Shown one piece after another: positions 12,431 to 19,033 of a stretch of 21,840 bases of DNA. The notes under the pieces were generated by a model. The model was given only the letters and a program-made list of their open reading frames with translations. It was not told where the DNA came from and made no database searches. Position numbers and translations under genes: made by a program. The DNA comes from a virus, in the IMG/VR virus record IMGVR_UViG_3300005827_000084, positions 1 through 21,840 of that record; one strand, given 5' to 3'. The stretch's first letter is position 1. Every line of letters begins with the position of its first letter.

Positions 12431-12652
12431 GTGACCCCTGAGACTAAAGAAAAAATACGACAGTGGAGAGAAAAGGTTCTTAACGGAACTATTACGAGAG
12501 AGGAACTCCGTGAGGCACTGGCTCTTATGCGTGAGGACCGAACAGCTTTTTCTACTACTGCGAGAGCAGCGAAACGTAGCGGAGGAACGAAAAAAGCGAA
12601 AGCGAGTGACGTAGACGCCGATGCACTTCTTGACGAGCTGGATAACCTTTAG
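12431..12652 (+). CDS. Small phage protein with LLDEL tail (73 aa)
   Basis: GTG start with AGGAGA upstream, one base after the preceding stop. N-terminal helices TKEKIRQWREKVLNGTITRE and ELREALALMREDR, then a basic linker (RAAKRSGGTKKAKAS) and the acidic tail DVDADALLDELDNL. This layout is familiar from many small phage genes (MTPETxEKxxxWRxKxLxG). The tail matches those of the proteins at 8648, 1233 and 2346. Unknown function; the linker-plus-tail layout suggests a tethered binding peptide. Confidence 0.85.
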   Translation: MTPETKEKIRQWREKVLNGTITREELREALALMREDRTAFSTTARAAKRSGGTKKAKASDVDADALLDELDNL

Positions 12653-12665
12653 GAGGTAGATTTCA

Positions 12666-13058
12666 ATGGTGAGTGAGGAATTGATAGATCATATTAATAA
12701 CTTAAACAGAGTTAGGGTTCCGCAGGACTCAGCCTATCAGCCTCCGGAAAAAGGGTTGAAATGGAATGAGGGGAAACTCGATTGGCACTCAATGCCGCTA
12801 GAACTGCTCGAGGACTTTGTCGCTGTCTTTGTCGCCGGGATTGAGAAAAAGGGATACACTAAGTTCAGTTGCCTCGGTCAGTTCGACAATCCCTCAGAGT
12901 TTTTCTCCGGAGCCCTCAGGCACCTGAAAGCCTGTCAGTTTAACCCTCTGGCACTGGACGACGATCCGGAGAGGGGTACGGACTGCTACCATGCAGCTTG
13001 TGCGGCGTTTAACTGTTTGATGTACCTGTACCACTCGAAAAAACGAATCAAACTCTAA
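12666..13058 (+). CDS. dATP/dGTP diphosphohydrolase-like protein (130 aa)
   Basis: ATG with AGGAGG upstream. KGLKWNEGKLDWHSMPLELLEDF, a GYTKF segment, then ALRHLKACQF, DDDPERGTDCYHAACAAFNCLMYLYH match the DUF5664 / dATP-dGTP diphosphohydrolase N-terminal family (N-x-GK-x-x-x-x-x-P, RHL, G-x-x-H-x-x-HA-x-x-N), although the second motif is Cys-Tyr-His-Ala-Ala-Cys here. Family members cleave purine dNTPs to dNMP and pyrophosphate. Lies in the same block as thyX, so it probably tunes the dNTP pool. Substrate is not determined by sequence. Confidence 0.75.
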   Translation: MVSEELIDHINNLNRVRVPQDSAYQPPEKGLKWNEGKLDWHSMPLELLEDFVAVFVAGIEKKGYTKFSCLGQFDNPSEFFSGALRHLKACQFNPLALDDDPERGTDCYHAACAAFNCLMYLYHSKKRIKL

Positions 13059-13097
13059 CTAGTTTTAACTAACCCTAACTATTAAAAGAGAGGCGAA

Positions 13098-13520
13098 ATG
13101 AAAAAGTTTGTAGGAATTAAACACTACGTAGATACAAATACAAGCTGTTTAACCGATAAATATTATACCTACTTCACCGACATAGAACTTATAGTTGGTG
13201 ACTTTGTCGTTGTAGTTGTAGACAGTGTGCCGAAGGTAGCAGTAGTCTATAAAACCTCCGGATTTTCGAGAGTAGAGCAGGATCAAGCTCATAAATGGAT
13301 AGCGCAGAAGGTAGACTTAACACCCTACTACGAAAAGGTTGAAAAACAGGCACTTATCGCTGAGATTGAGAGTGAATTGGATAAAGAAATCCAAAAAGCC
13401 CAACGCTACGAGATTTTTAAACAGGTAGCAAAAACCTCACCGGTTATACGAGAATTGCTGGTACGTCTCCAAGTTCTCGATCCATCTATGAACCTACTCG
13501 AAGGCGGAGATTCACAGTGA
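13098..13520 (+). CDS. Protein with small beta-barrel-like N-terminus (140 aa)
   Basis: ATG with GAGAGGCGAA upstream. The N-terminal half (KYYTYFTDIELIVGDFVVVV then VPKVAVVYKTSG) resembles the small beta domain seen in PriA N-termini and many phage proteins (YxYxxxxxLxVGDxVVV). The second half is helical (EKQALIAEIESELDKEIQKA, RYEIFKQVAKTSPVIRELL). I know similar phage proteins only as hypothetical. Overlaps the next gene by GTGA. Confidence 0.8.
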   Translation: MKKFVGIKHYVDTNTSCLTDKYYTYFTDIELIVGDFVVVVVDSVPKVAVVYKTSGFSRVEQDQAHKWIAQKVDLTPYYEKVEKQALIAEIESELDKEIQKAQRYEIFKQVAKTSPVIRELLVRLQVLDPSMNLLEGGDSQ

Positions 13521-13876
13521 TCTATACATCCTACTTCGCAAACTATCGGAAGTTTCCTGACGATTTCCGACCAGTCGCGATTTCTTTGTGGCTTCCTATG
13601 GGTTTTATCGGACCTCAGTGGATTGCACTCGCTCCAGAGAAAGCACTCCTCAACGACTATAAAGGTGGAGTAGTTTCGGACGAGGAATACACTGAGAGAT
13701 ACATAAAAATGCTGGTGTTGAGGAGGAAACTGCTTAAGGTAGAGTTAGCTCGCGTCAGGGACAAAAACCTACTCCTACTGTGTTACGAGAGGCCAGAGGT
13801 CTTCTGCCATAGGCACATTGCCAGAGAATTTTTAAACAGAGAGTTTGAGGCAGGGATAGAGGAACTTTCTGTTTAG
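13517..13876 (+). CDS. DUF488-family protein (119 aa)
   Basis: GTG start overlapping the preceding stop; GGCGGAG lies upstream. MIYTSYFANYRKFPDDFRPVAI at the N-terminus, GPQWIALAP, and near the C-terminus LLLLCYERPEVFCHRHIARE match the DUF488 signature (YTSYFANxRKLP ... LLCYExPGxFCHRxL). The Cys-His-Arg-His cluster is the conserved, probably functional site. The family's activity is not established. Lies between the beta-barrel-like protein and a coiled-coil gene. Confidence 0.85.
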   Translation: MIYTSYFANYRKFPDDFRPVAISLWLPMGFIGPQWIALAPEKALLNDYKGGVVSDEEYTERYIKMLVLRRKLLKVELARVRDKNLLLLCYERPEVFCHRHIAREFLNREFEAGIEELSV

Positions 13877-13891
13877 GGAGGAGGGAGGAAA

Positions 13892-14113
13892 ATGACCCAT
13901 GATGAGTTAATAAAAGCATTCTTTGACTGGAAACATAATCCCTCATACCAGCACGAGGATTGTGACTACGAAACTGCTTTGAGGATGATTATTAGGGAAG
14001 TAACCGCTTCAGAGGAAGCGCAGCTCACAGAGATTAAAACTGCTCTGGAAAGGTGCGAGAAAGTTTTAATACAGTTACAGATTGATATTGAGGCGATACT
14101 AAAAGGAAAGTAG
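13892..14113 (+). CDS. Small helical protein (73 aa)
   Basis: ATG preceded by GGGAGGAGGGAGG, an unusually long purine-rich ribosome site. N-terminal HDELIKAFFDWKHNPSYQHE resembles a small helical head; the C-terminal 40 residues (ASEEAQLTEIKTALERCEKV then LIQLQIDIEAILKGK) form a probable coiled coil. No function recognised. Confidence 0.8.
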   Translation: MTHDELIKAFFDWKHNPSYQHEDCDYETALRMIIREVTASEEAQLTEIKTALERCEKVLIQLQIDIEAILKGK

Positions 14114-14140
14114 TTAAAACACTAATGAAAGGGGTTTATT

Positions 14141-14386
14141 ATGTCAAACTATAAAGAGATACAAAAGGCGGCTAAAAAAGCATACAGAAACAGAGGCAGA
14201 GTAATCCACGTTTCTTGTGTGCTAACTGAAGTTATGGGGCAGTTTACTGTAAAGGAACGGGTTAGTGGAACCTACCGCTGCCGAGCTACTCAAAACCGTA
14301 TCCGAGGGAAGGCCGCGGTTAAAGCTGCAAAACGGCTCACTCACGAGAGGGGTTACTATAAAACGCAGAGACAGAGCCTTCAGTAA
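14141..14386 (+). CDS. Basic small protein of unknown function (81 aa)
   Basis: ATG with AAAGGGG upstream. Strongly basic throughout (QKAAKKAYRNRGRVIH, RIRGKAAVKAAKRL, TQRQSLQ), suggesting nucleic-acid binding. Short beta segment in the middle (VSCVLTEVMGQFTVKERV). It is followed by the GGAATTA hairpin-family element before the nuclease gene. Confidence 0.8.
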   Translation: MSNYKEIQKAAKKAYRNRGRVIHVSCVLTEVMGQFTVKERVSGTYRCRATQNRIRGKAAVKAAKRLTHERGYYKTQRQSLQ

Positions 14387-14390
14387 ACTC

Positions 14391-14419
14391 ACCGGAATTA
14401 CAAACCAATAATCCCAGGG
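14391..14419 (+). repeat. GGAATTA hairpin family, copy overlapping a ribosome site
   Basis: GGAATTA (14394-14400) and TAATCCC (14409-14415) can pair with one mismatch. The following AGGGA (about 14416-14420) is the only Shine-Dalgarno-like sequence for the nuclease gene, so the structure might affect its translation. Weak hairpin compared with those at 895 and 17567. Confidence 0.4.
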
Positions 14420-14428
14420 AAAAACACT

Positions 14429-15466
14429 ATGACCTTAGACCTAAACAAAGAATATATTTTCGACTCAGACCCGGAGCCAGGGCCTACAGAACCGGAGAGT
14501 GAGGAACTCAAAAACCTCGATTTCTACTACCCTCCGACTATCGACTCAACCTTTCTCTCTACCTTCCGCTCCTGCCAGAGAAAGGCTTACCTCCAGTACC
14601 TCCAACACTGGAAACCCAAACACGAGTCCGTTCACCTCGTCGCCGGCGGAGCGTTCGCAGCCGGGGTGGAAACCGCCAGGAAAGCTTTTTTTGTGGAAAA
14701 ACTGCCTAGAGAGGACTGTAAACTCGCAGGACTACAGGCGCTTATCCGTAGTTACGGGACGTTTGAGGCTCCGGAGGGGGCAGCTAAAAGTCTGGAGAGA
14801 ATGTGCGGAGCCCTCGAGTTCTACTTCGACCGTTACCCTATGCGGGAGGACGGGATGGAGCCTCTCTACTTCAACGAGGACCAGTCGGGGATTGAGTTGA
14901 GTTTCGCCGTCCCTCTGGAGTTCCGCCACCCCGTTTCTAGGGAGCCACTCCTCTACACAGGCCGCTCGGATATGGTAGCGAGGTTCGCAGGAGGAATCTA
15001 CGTAGTAGACGAGAAAACAACCTCTCAGCTCGGAGCCTCCTGGAGTAGAGCCTGGGAAATGCGCTCTCAGTTCACAGGGTACTGTTTTGGGTGCCAGAGT
15101 TACGGGATTCAGGCTTCCGGTATCGTAGTTAGAGGAGTTTCTATCCTCAAAACAAAGTACGACACGCTCCAGGTACTCACCTACCGCTCCCCGTGGGAAA
15201 TAGACAGATGGGAGCAGCAACTCTACAAAGACCTCGAGACTCTCCAGAGGTGCTGGGAGGACAACTACTGGAGTTGGAACCTTGACCACGCCTGTACGGA
15301 GTACGGAGGTTGTCCGTTCGTTCAGGTTTGTAAAAGCCCGGATCCTGAAACTTGGCTAGGGATGTACTTTGAGAAAAAGGTCTGGGACCCTTTGGCCAGG
15401 GGAGAGGTTTCTCTCGGAGAGTATAAACGGAAGTGGGAACACTGTTTGGAACCTTCTAGGGAGTAA
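14429..15466 (+). CDS. Cas4/RecB-like PD-(D/E)XK nuclease (345 aa)
   Basis: ATG with AGGGA upstream. An N-terminal FRSCQRKAYLQYL segment (Cys49), the GRSD element (178-181, D181), DEK (D194-E195-K196) and QFTGY (214-218) give the canonical G-D / D-E-K / Q-x3-Y RecB-family nuclease order. The C-terminal CTEYGGCPFVQVC (C289, C295, C301) plus Cys49 is the four-cysteine arrangement that binds a 4Fe-4S cluster in Cas4 and AddB-type nucleases. Expected to be a DNA exonuclease used in recombination or host DNA breakdown; no cas1/cas2 or CRISPR is present. Confidence 0.92.
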   Translation: MTLDLNKEYIFDSDPEPGPTEPESEELKNLDFYYPPTIDSTFLSTFRSCQRKAYLQYLQHWKPKHESVHLVAGGAFAAGVETARKAFFVEKLPREDCKLAGLQALIRSYGTFEAPEGAAKSLERMCGALEFYFDRYPMREDGMEPLYFNEDQSGIELSFAVPLEFRHPVSREPLLYTGRSDMVARFAGGIYVVDEKTTSQLGASWSRAWEMRSQFTGYCFGCQSYGIQASGIVVRGVSILKTKYDTLQVLTYRSPWEIDRWEQQLYKDLETLQRCWEDNYWSWNLDHACTEYGGCPFVQVCKSPDPETWLGMYFEKKVWDPLARGEVSLGEYKRKWEHCLEPSRE

Positions 15467-15483
15467 CCTAATGCTGCGGGAAT

Positions 15484-15624
15484 ATGGCAGAAGATATTCT
15501 GTTTGGTAGAGTAACTACACGACACTGGACAGATCATCCACTCTGTTTCTTCGTCGGTGGCTATGCAATTAAGCACTGTGGACACTGTGGAGCCAAAATC
15601 GAAGGGGAGTTGTATAAAAAGTAA
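15484..15624 (+). CDS. Putative small zinc-ribbon-half protein (46 aa)
   Basis: ATG at 15484. The product MAEDILFGRVTTRHWT then DHPLCFFVGGYAIKHCGHCG with AKIEGELYKK has one CGHCG pair plus an upstream Cys and His residues, so a small metal site is possible. The ribosome site is poor (GGGA very close to the start), but the gap between the nuclease gene and 15653 is otherwise empty. Could be a gene remnant. Confidence 0.45.
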   Translation: MAEDILFGRVTTRHWTDHPLCFFVGGYAIKHCGHCGAKIEGELYKK

Positions 15625-15652
15625 CTAGAGTTTAACTCAGGGAGGCGAAACT

Positions 15653-16048
15653 ATGCGTTACAAACAATCTTTTTTCGTTGAGGGACGGTTTTTCGGTGAA
15701 ACTGTCTTCTCAGTCACTCACGACCCACGCTTTATCGCTACGGTTCCGTCCTCCCTGCTCTTTTTCTGTTACAAATGTGGGGAGCCTTACGCTCGCTGTC
15801 CAGTAGAGCCTCTCGATAGTTTTCGAGGAGTGAACAGCTACGACAGCGCGAGGGAGGGAGGGACTACTCAGTGGGTTCCTATCTACGGAGTTTGTAAAAA
15901 CTGTCCCAGTGACTTTCACCTATCTGTTCCTGGGAGTTTGTTCTACTCCTACGGATTGGTAGAGAGGATGCCGTTGGAGCTGTTGAAACGGGAGTTTGCA
16001 CTACAGTCGGAGTATTTTAAAAAACTAGAACAGGAGGAGGGAGAGTGA
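15653..16048 (+). CDS. Protein with two CxxC pairs, zinc-ribbon-like (131 aa)
   Basis: ATG preceded by GGGAGGCGAA at 15640-15649. C39-x2-C42 (YKCG), C49, and C81-x2-C84 (KNCP) suggest a metal-binding ribbon with a long insert between the pairs; the C-terminal part is helical and acidic (LLKREFALQSEYFKKLEQEE). Layout resembles the product at 9527. Overlaps the next gene by GTGA. Role unknown. Confidence 0.8.
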   Translation: MRYKQSFFVEGRFFGETVFSVTHDPRFIATVPSSLLFFCYKCGEPYARCPVEPLDSFRGVNSYDSAREGGTTQWVPIYGVCKNCPSDFHLSVPGSLFYSYGLVERMPLELLKREFALQSEYFKKLEQEEGE

Positions 16049-16311
16049 GGGTAATAAACGTAGTACAGCACTCAAAAGCTTATATAGAAAAGTCTGAGTT
16101 AGTTAGGATTCTCACTGAGCTATTCAGAGATAAACTTGAAATTCCTGAGGAGGCCTTTCTGGAAAATGGGAATTTGTGTAAATGGGAAACCTACTATACC
16201 TCCCACTCCTGGGATGAAAAAGAGATACTCAGAAAGGCTACAGAGGAAGATATTCAGGCAGTTAACGTGCTCGATCGACTAAAAAAGAGCTTAAAAGAGG
16301 AAAAAGAATAA
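16045..16311 (+). CDS. Charged small protein of unknown function (88 aa)
   Basis: GTG overlaps the preceding stop, with GGAGGAGGGAG upstream. Helical and charged: IEKSELVRILTELFRDKLEI, then DEKEILRKATEEDIQAVNVL and DRLKKSLKEEKE. The stop ends on the base where thyX starts, so it is translationally coupled to thyX. No function recognised. Confidence 0.78.
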   Translation: MRVINVVQHSKAYIEKSELVRILTELFRDKLEIPEEAFLENGNLCKWETYYTSHSWDEKEILRKATEEDIQAVNVLDRLKKSLKEEKE

Positions 16312-17180
16312 TGAAGATAATTAAACCCTCAGTTGAATTTTTGGGCGCGGTGCCGACAGACTATGAAAATGCTTTGAAGTTTATAGAGCTGGCCGGGAGA
16401 ACCTGTTATAAATCCGAGGATAAAATCACCGCCGACAGTGCGAAAGGTTTTGTTCGTCGACTGGTGAAAGCTGAACATCCTGCGATGATAGAACACTCGA
16501 ACTTTGTGGTACGGTTACCTCTAGTGAGTGTTGAAGATTGGTTTGCAACCCCCTCTGGGAAGTATCTCGAACACTACGTAACAGACGAGTATATTTTTAT
16601 TGGAGGTAATCTAACAGCTTGGGTTAATCAAGCCTTTCTAGAGGGACCGGACCCTATTTTTGAACCTTTCTGCTCTGTATACGGGACGTTGTTTGAGTGC
16701 GGTCTTACTGAGGTAGGAACCTCCCTGTGGGAGCAATGTCCTCACAAGGAAATTCCAGAGGAACTCCACCGCTACTCAGCGCGGTTCGTGTGCGACAGAG
16801 GAGTGAGTCACGAATTAGTGAGGCACCGTCCCTGCTCTTTCGCACAGGAGAGTACTAGGTACGTGAACTATGCTGGGAAGGAAATGGAGTTTATTGAACC
16901 GGCAGGGTTTGAGGGGTGGTCTGAGAAAGCTATAACACGCTTTAAGCAGATGTGTGGAGACGCTGTTTACTACTACGAGGAGTTACTCAGAGAGGGTCTC
17001 AAACCGCAACAAGCTCGTGCTGCACTACCAAACGCCCTTAAAACGGAGGTAGTAGTTACCGCTGACCTCCAGGAGTGGAAGCATATTTTCAACCTTCGCT
17101 GTGCTGCTACCGCCCACCCCGACTTTCGCCGACTGGCTATCCTTTTGAGAGACCGGTTTGCTGAGGAGGGACTGCTGTGA
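16311..17180 (+). CDS. thyX: Flavin-dependent thymidylate synthase ThyX (289 aa)
   Basis: Makes dTMP from dUMP using methylene-tetrahydrofolate and FAD/NADPH. The family signature RHR-x7-S is present at 171-181 (RHRPCSFAQES) followed by TRYVNY; the C-terminal QARAALPNALKTE and WKHIFNLRC...HPDFRRLA elements are typical of ThyX. Length is slightly longer than many bacterial ThyX proteins. The start shares a base with the preceding stop (TAATG). Common in phages that must raise dTTP supply; here in the same block as a dNTP diphosphohydrolase-like gene. Confidence 0.97.
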   Translation: MKIIKPSVEFLGAVPTDYENALKFIELAGRTCYKSEDKITADSAKGFVRRLVKAEHPAMIEHSNFVVRLPLVSVEDWFATPSGKYLEHYVTDEYIFIGGNLTAWVNQAFLEGPDPIFEPFCSVYGTLFECGLTEVGTSLWEQCPHKEIPEELHRYSARFVCDRGVSHELVRHRPCSFAQESTRYVNYAGKEMEFIEPAGFEGWSEKAITRFKQMCGDAVYYYEELLREGLKPQQARAALPNALKTEVVVTADLQEWKHIFNLRCAATAHPDFRRLAILLRDRFAEEGLL

Positions 17181-17368
17181 GACCGGAACAGGTAGAGGAA
17201 ACTCAGGAAATGATCGACGACTGTAACGCTCGGTATGAGAAACTCTCAGAGTGGGAGGAGAATTTCGTAGACTCAGTAGAGAAACAACTCGAGGAAAGGG
17301 GCTACCTCTCAGATAAGCAACTCCAAATTTTGGAAAAGCTCTGGGAACGAGTTACAAAAAACGGATAG
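17177..17368 (+). CDS. Small conserved phage protein (63 aa)
   Basis: GTG overlaps the thyX stop. MRPEQVEETQEMIDDCNARY then EKLSEWEENFVDSVEKQLEE, RGYLSDKQLQILEKLWERVT: helical, with the pattern I recall from small proteins next to phage replication genes (DCExRxxxLxxWExxFxDS ... LxxKQxxxLxxIWERVT). Probably a small helical protein; function unknown. Last gene before the promoter and structured leader. Confidence 0.85.
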   Translation: MRPEQVEETQEMIDDCNARYEKLSEWEENFVDSVEKQLEERGYLSDKQLQILEKLWERVTKNG

Positions 17369-17392
17369 GAAACAACTAAACAGTAAACTTTG

Positions 17393-17420
17393 TTGACATG
17401 GTTTTTAGCCGGTGTAAACT
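17393..17420 (+). promoter_or_regulatory. Sigma-70-like promoter P4
   Basis: Perfect -35 TTGACA (17393-17398), a 16-bp spacer and TAAACT (17415-17420). The predicted start is near 17427, a few bases before the first stem of the structured leader. Confidence 0.7.
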
Positions 17421-17426
17421 AGGATT

Positions 17427-17605
17427 ATCGTACTAGGAAATAGGGACTAAAACAGGGGGCGGGATAGGCGGAAAAAACGCCAAAACCGACCCGCCACGAA
17501 ACGATTAGGGATTGACCAGTAGGGTAGTACCTATTTCCTAAAAATGACGACTACAGGCCATTAAACAATCCCCTGGAATTACTAATTCATAATCCCAGGG
17601 GATTT
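17427..17605 (+). ncRNA. Highly structured leader RNA, riboswitch/attenuator-like
   Basis: Outer stem TAGGAAATAGG (17434-17444) with CCTATTTCCTA (17530-17540), 11 bp perfect, extended past one mismatch by ACTA/TAGT (17446-17449/17525-17528). Inside, GGCGGG (17458-17463) pairs with CCCGCC (17490-17495), capped by GGCG/CGCC (17467-17470/17478-17481) with a GAAAAAA loop. A terminal hairpin follows: AATCCCCTGGAATTA (17567-17581) with TAATCCCAGGGGATT (17590-17604), one mismatch. GGGATTG (17508-17514) is complementary to CAATCCC (17566-17572), the 5' arm of that hairpin, allowing a pseudoknot or an alternative antiterminator pairing. No known family recognised. Confidence 0.65.
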
Positions 17606-17638
17606 AAAACAAGCAAACTCAAAGCAAAGGTAGAAACT

Positions 17639-17824
17639 ATGCAAATGAAAGAACTGTTAGAGGGTATTGAACAAGAAATCAAACGGGATGAACTCGTTAA
17701 GGCTCAGGAGATCATTAAAGAACGTCTCCTCGAAATCCAGGCTATAAGACGGACGTTGGATAAGCTGGAAAAACAACTGCAGAACCTTCTCGAGAAAACT
17801 CCTGAGGAACTCCTTCATGGTTAA
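17639..17824 (+). CDS. Coiled-coil small protein (61 aa)
   Basis: ATG at 17639 (AAAGG upstream; a second in-frame ATG at 17645 is possible). Nearly all helix with heptads: LLEGIEQEIKRDELVKAQEI, KERLLEIQAIRRTLDKLEK, QLQNLLEKTPEELLHG. Probably an oligomeric coiled coil. First gene after the structured leader and so the first candidate for its control. Overlaps the next start. Function unknown. Confidence 0.78.
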   Translation: MQMKELLEGIEQEIKRDELVKAQEIIKERLLEIQAIRRTLDKLEKQLQNLLEKTPEELLHG

Positions 17825-18137
17825 TTTTCAAATGTTGTCGGATGGCAGGAGTCTAGTTTTCCTAGAACCTACCAAAGATATAACGATAATTACCAGTGAA
17901 TTTTTTATTTCCTCTCTCATCCTTCGCAGCGATCCGCAGGTTATAGAGGTTAGTAGTTTAGGACAGAGATGTTCAGAGGCAATCTACGGCTTTACCGAAA
18001 CACGACTGACTCTGGAATTAATACTCAACGGACCAGTACAATACAAAGAAGGAGGAATTATTCGTAGTATTTTCGACCTTTACTCAGTTCGTGACCTACT
18101 CACTCAGGTAGAGAAAAAAGTCAACCGCCGACACTAA
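17817..18137 (+). CDS. Protein of unknown function (106 aa)
   Basis: ATG within the end of the previous gene; GAGGA lies about 10 bases upstream. Beta-rich: SLVFLEPTKDITIITSEFFI, SSLILRSDPQVIEVSSLGQR, then LTLELILNGPVQYKE, and a C-terminal helix (RDLLTQVEKKVNRRH). No recognised motif. Lies upstream of the ATPase gene in the same likely transcript. Confidence 0.8.
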   Translation: MVNFQMLSDGRSLVFLEPTKDITIITSEFFISSLILRSDPQVIEVSSLGQRCSEAIYGFTETRLTLELILNGPVQYKEGGIIRSIFDLYSVRDLLTQVEKKVNRRH

Positions 18138-18178
18138 ACAACACTAAAAGCCTCACTAAAAGAAAAGGAGACTAAACA

Positions 18179-19033
18179 GTGACAGAACAAGCAGAAAACA
18201 CCCAGGAACTACCAGGAGTTAACGTTCTACTCATGGGTCCGACAGGGACCGGGAAAACGCACTCTATCGGTACGATAGTAGACCTCGGACTCCAGGTACA
18301 CTACATGGCTTTCGAGGCTGGTACGGAATCGCTCTTCGGTTACTGGAAAGACCAGAGGCCTCCGAAACCAGTCCCAGACAACCTCCACGTTTACACCGTC
18401 CGAGCAGCCACTGCCTCCTGGACAGAGATGGCGAATCAGGTTAAACTCGTAAACACCCTCTCCTACGAGAGCCTGAAAAAGTCCTCTGACCCAAACCGTT
18501 CAAAATACAACCAGTTCGAGAAGTTTCTACTCTCGTTTAATCAAGTAGGGGAGGATGGATCGGACAAAAACTTCGGCTGCGTAGATGCCTGGGGAACTGA
18601 CAGAGTACTCGTAATCGACGGACTCACTGGCCTCGGGGAGGCTGCGAAACGGGCAGTAATCGGAGGGAAGGCGGACATGGACCAGAAAGACTGGGGCCTG
18701 GCTCAGAACCTAGTAGAGTTGACTCTCCGCCGGCTCACCTCCGACTGCCGCTGTCACCTCATACTAATCGCCCACGTAGAGCGTGAGACGGACGTTATTC
18801 TGGGTGGAGTTAAAATCATGCCGAGTACACTCGGAAAGGCACTCCCCCCGAAACTCGCTCCTATGTTCTCAGACGTTATCCTCACCGTCAGACAGGGTAC
18901 GACCTGGACTTGGGACACGGCCTCCTCCCAGGCAGACGTTAAAACGAGAAACCTACCGATTGCAAGTACAAACAAACCGGATTTTAAAGCTATTTTTGAA
19001 AAGTGGCAGAGCCGTGGAGGAAAGCTGTCGTGA
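18179..19033 (+). CDS. Sak4-like RecA-fold ATPase (284 aa)
   Basis: GTG start with AAGGAG upstream. P-loop GPTGTGKT at 20-27, a FEAG element at about 45-48, Walker B DRVLVIDG at 141-148 and a HLILIAHVERE strand at 193-203 give the phage AAA_24/Sak4 RecA-like core. Such proteins are phage recombination ATPases that act with a partner ssDNA-binding protein. Here the following operon (19410) encodes a phage ssDNA-binding-type protein, which supports that pairing. The 284-aa length is slightly long for Sak4 because of an insert around 100-130. Confidence 0.85.
   Translation: MTEQAENTQELPGVNVLLMGPTGTGKTHSIGTIVDLGLQVHYMAFEAGTESLFGYWKDQRPPKPVPDNLHVYTVRAATASWTEMANQVKLVNTLSYESLKKSSDPNRSKYNQFEKFLLSFNQVGEDGSDKNFGCVDAWGTDRVLVIDGLTGLGEAAKRAVIGGKADMDQKDWGLAQNLVELTLRRLTSDCRCHLILIAHVERETDVILGGVKIMPSTLGKALPPKLAPMFSDVILTVRQGTTWTWDTASSQADVKTRNLPIASTNKPDFKAIFEKWQSRGGKLS

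Noticed and set aside
14732-15289. 185-aa open frame on the - strand
   Set aside because: It lies entirely inside the Cas4-like nuclease gene, has no ribosome site, and reads as the low-complexity antisense of strongly biased codons.
14429-15466. CRISPR-Cas locus suggested by the Cas4-like protein
   Set aside because: No repeat-spacer array and no cas1/cas2 are present; Cas4/RecB-like nucleases are common in phage recombination modules.
17427-17605. tRNA or tmRNA gene in the structured region
   Set aside because: No cloverleaf, T-loop GTTCRA or acceptor stem/CCA end can be drawn; the helices are arranged differently.
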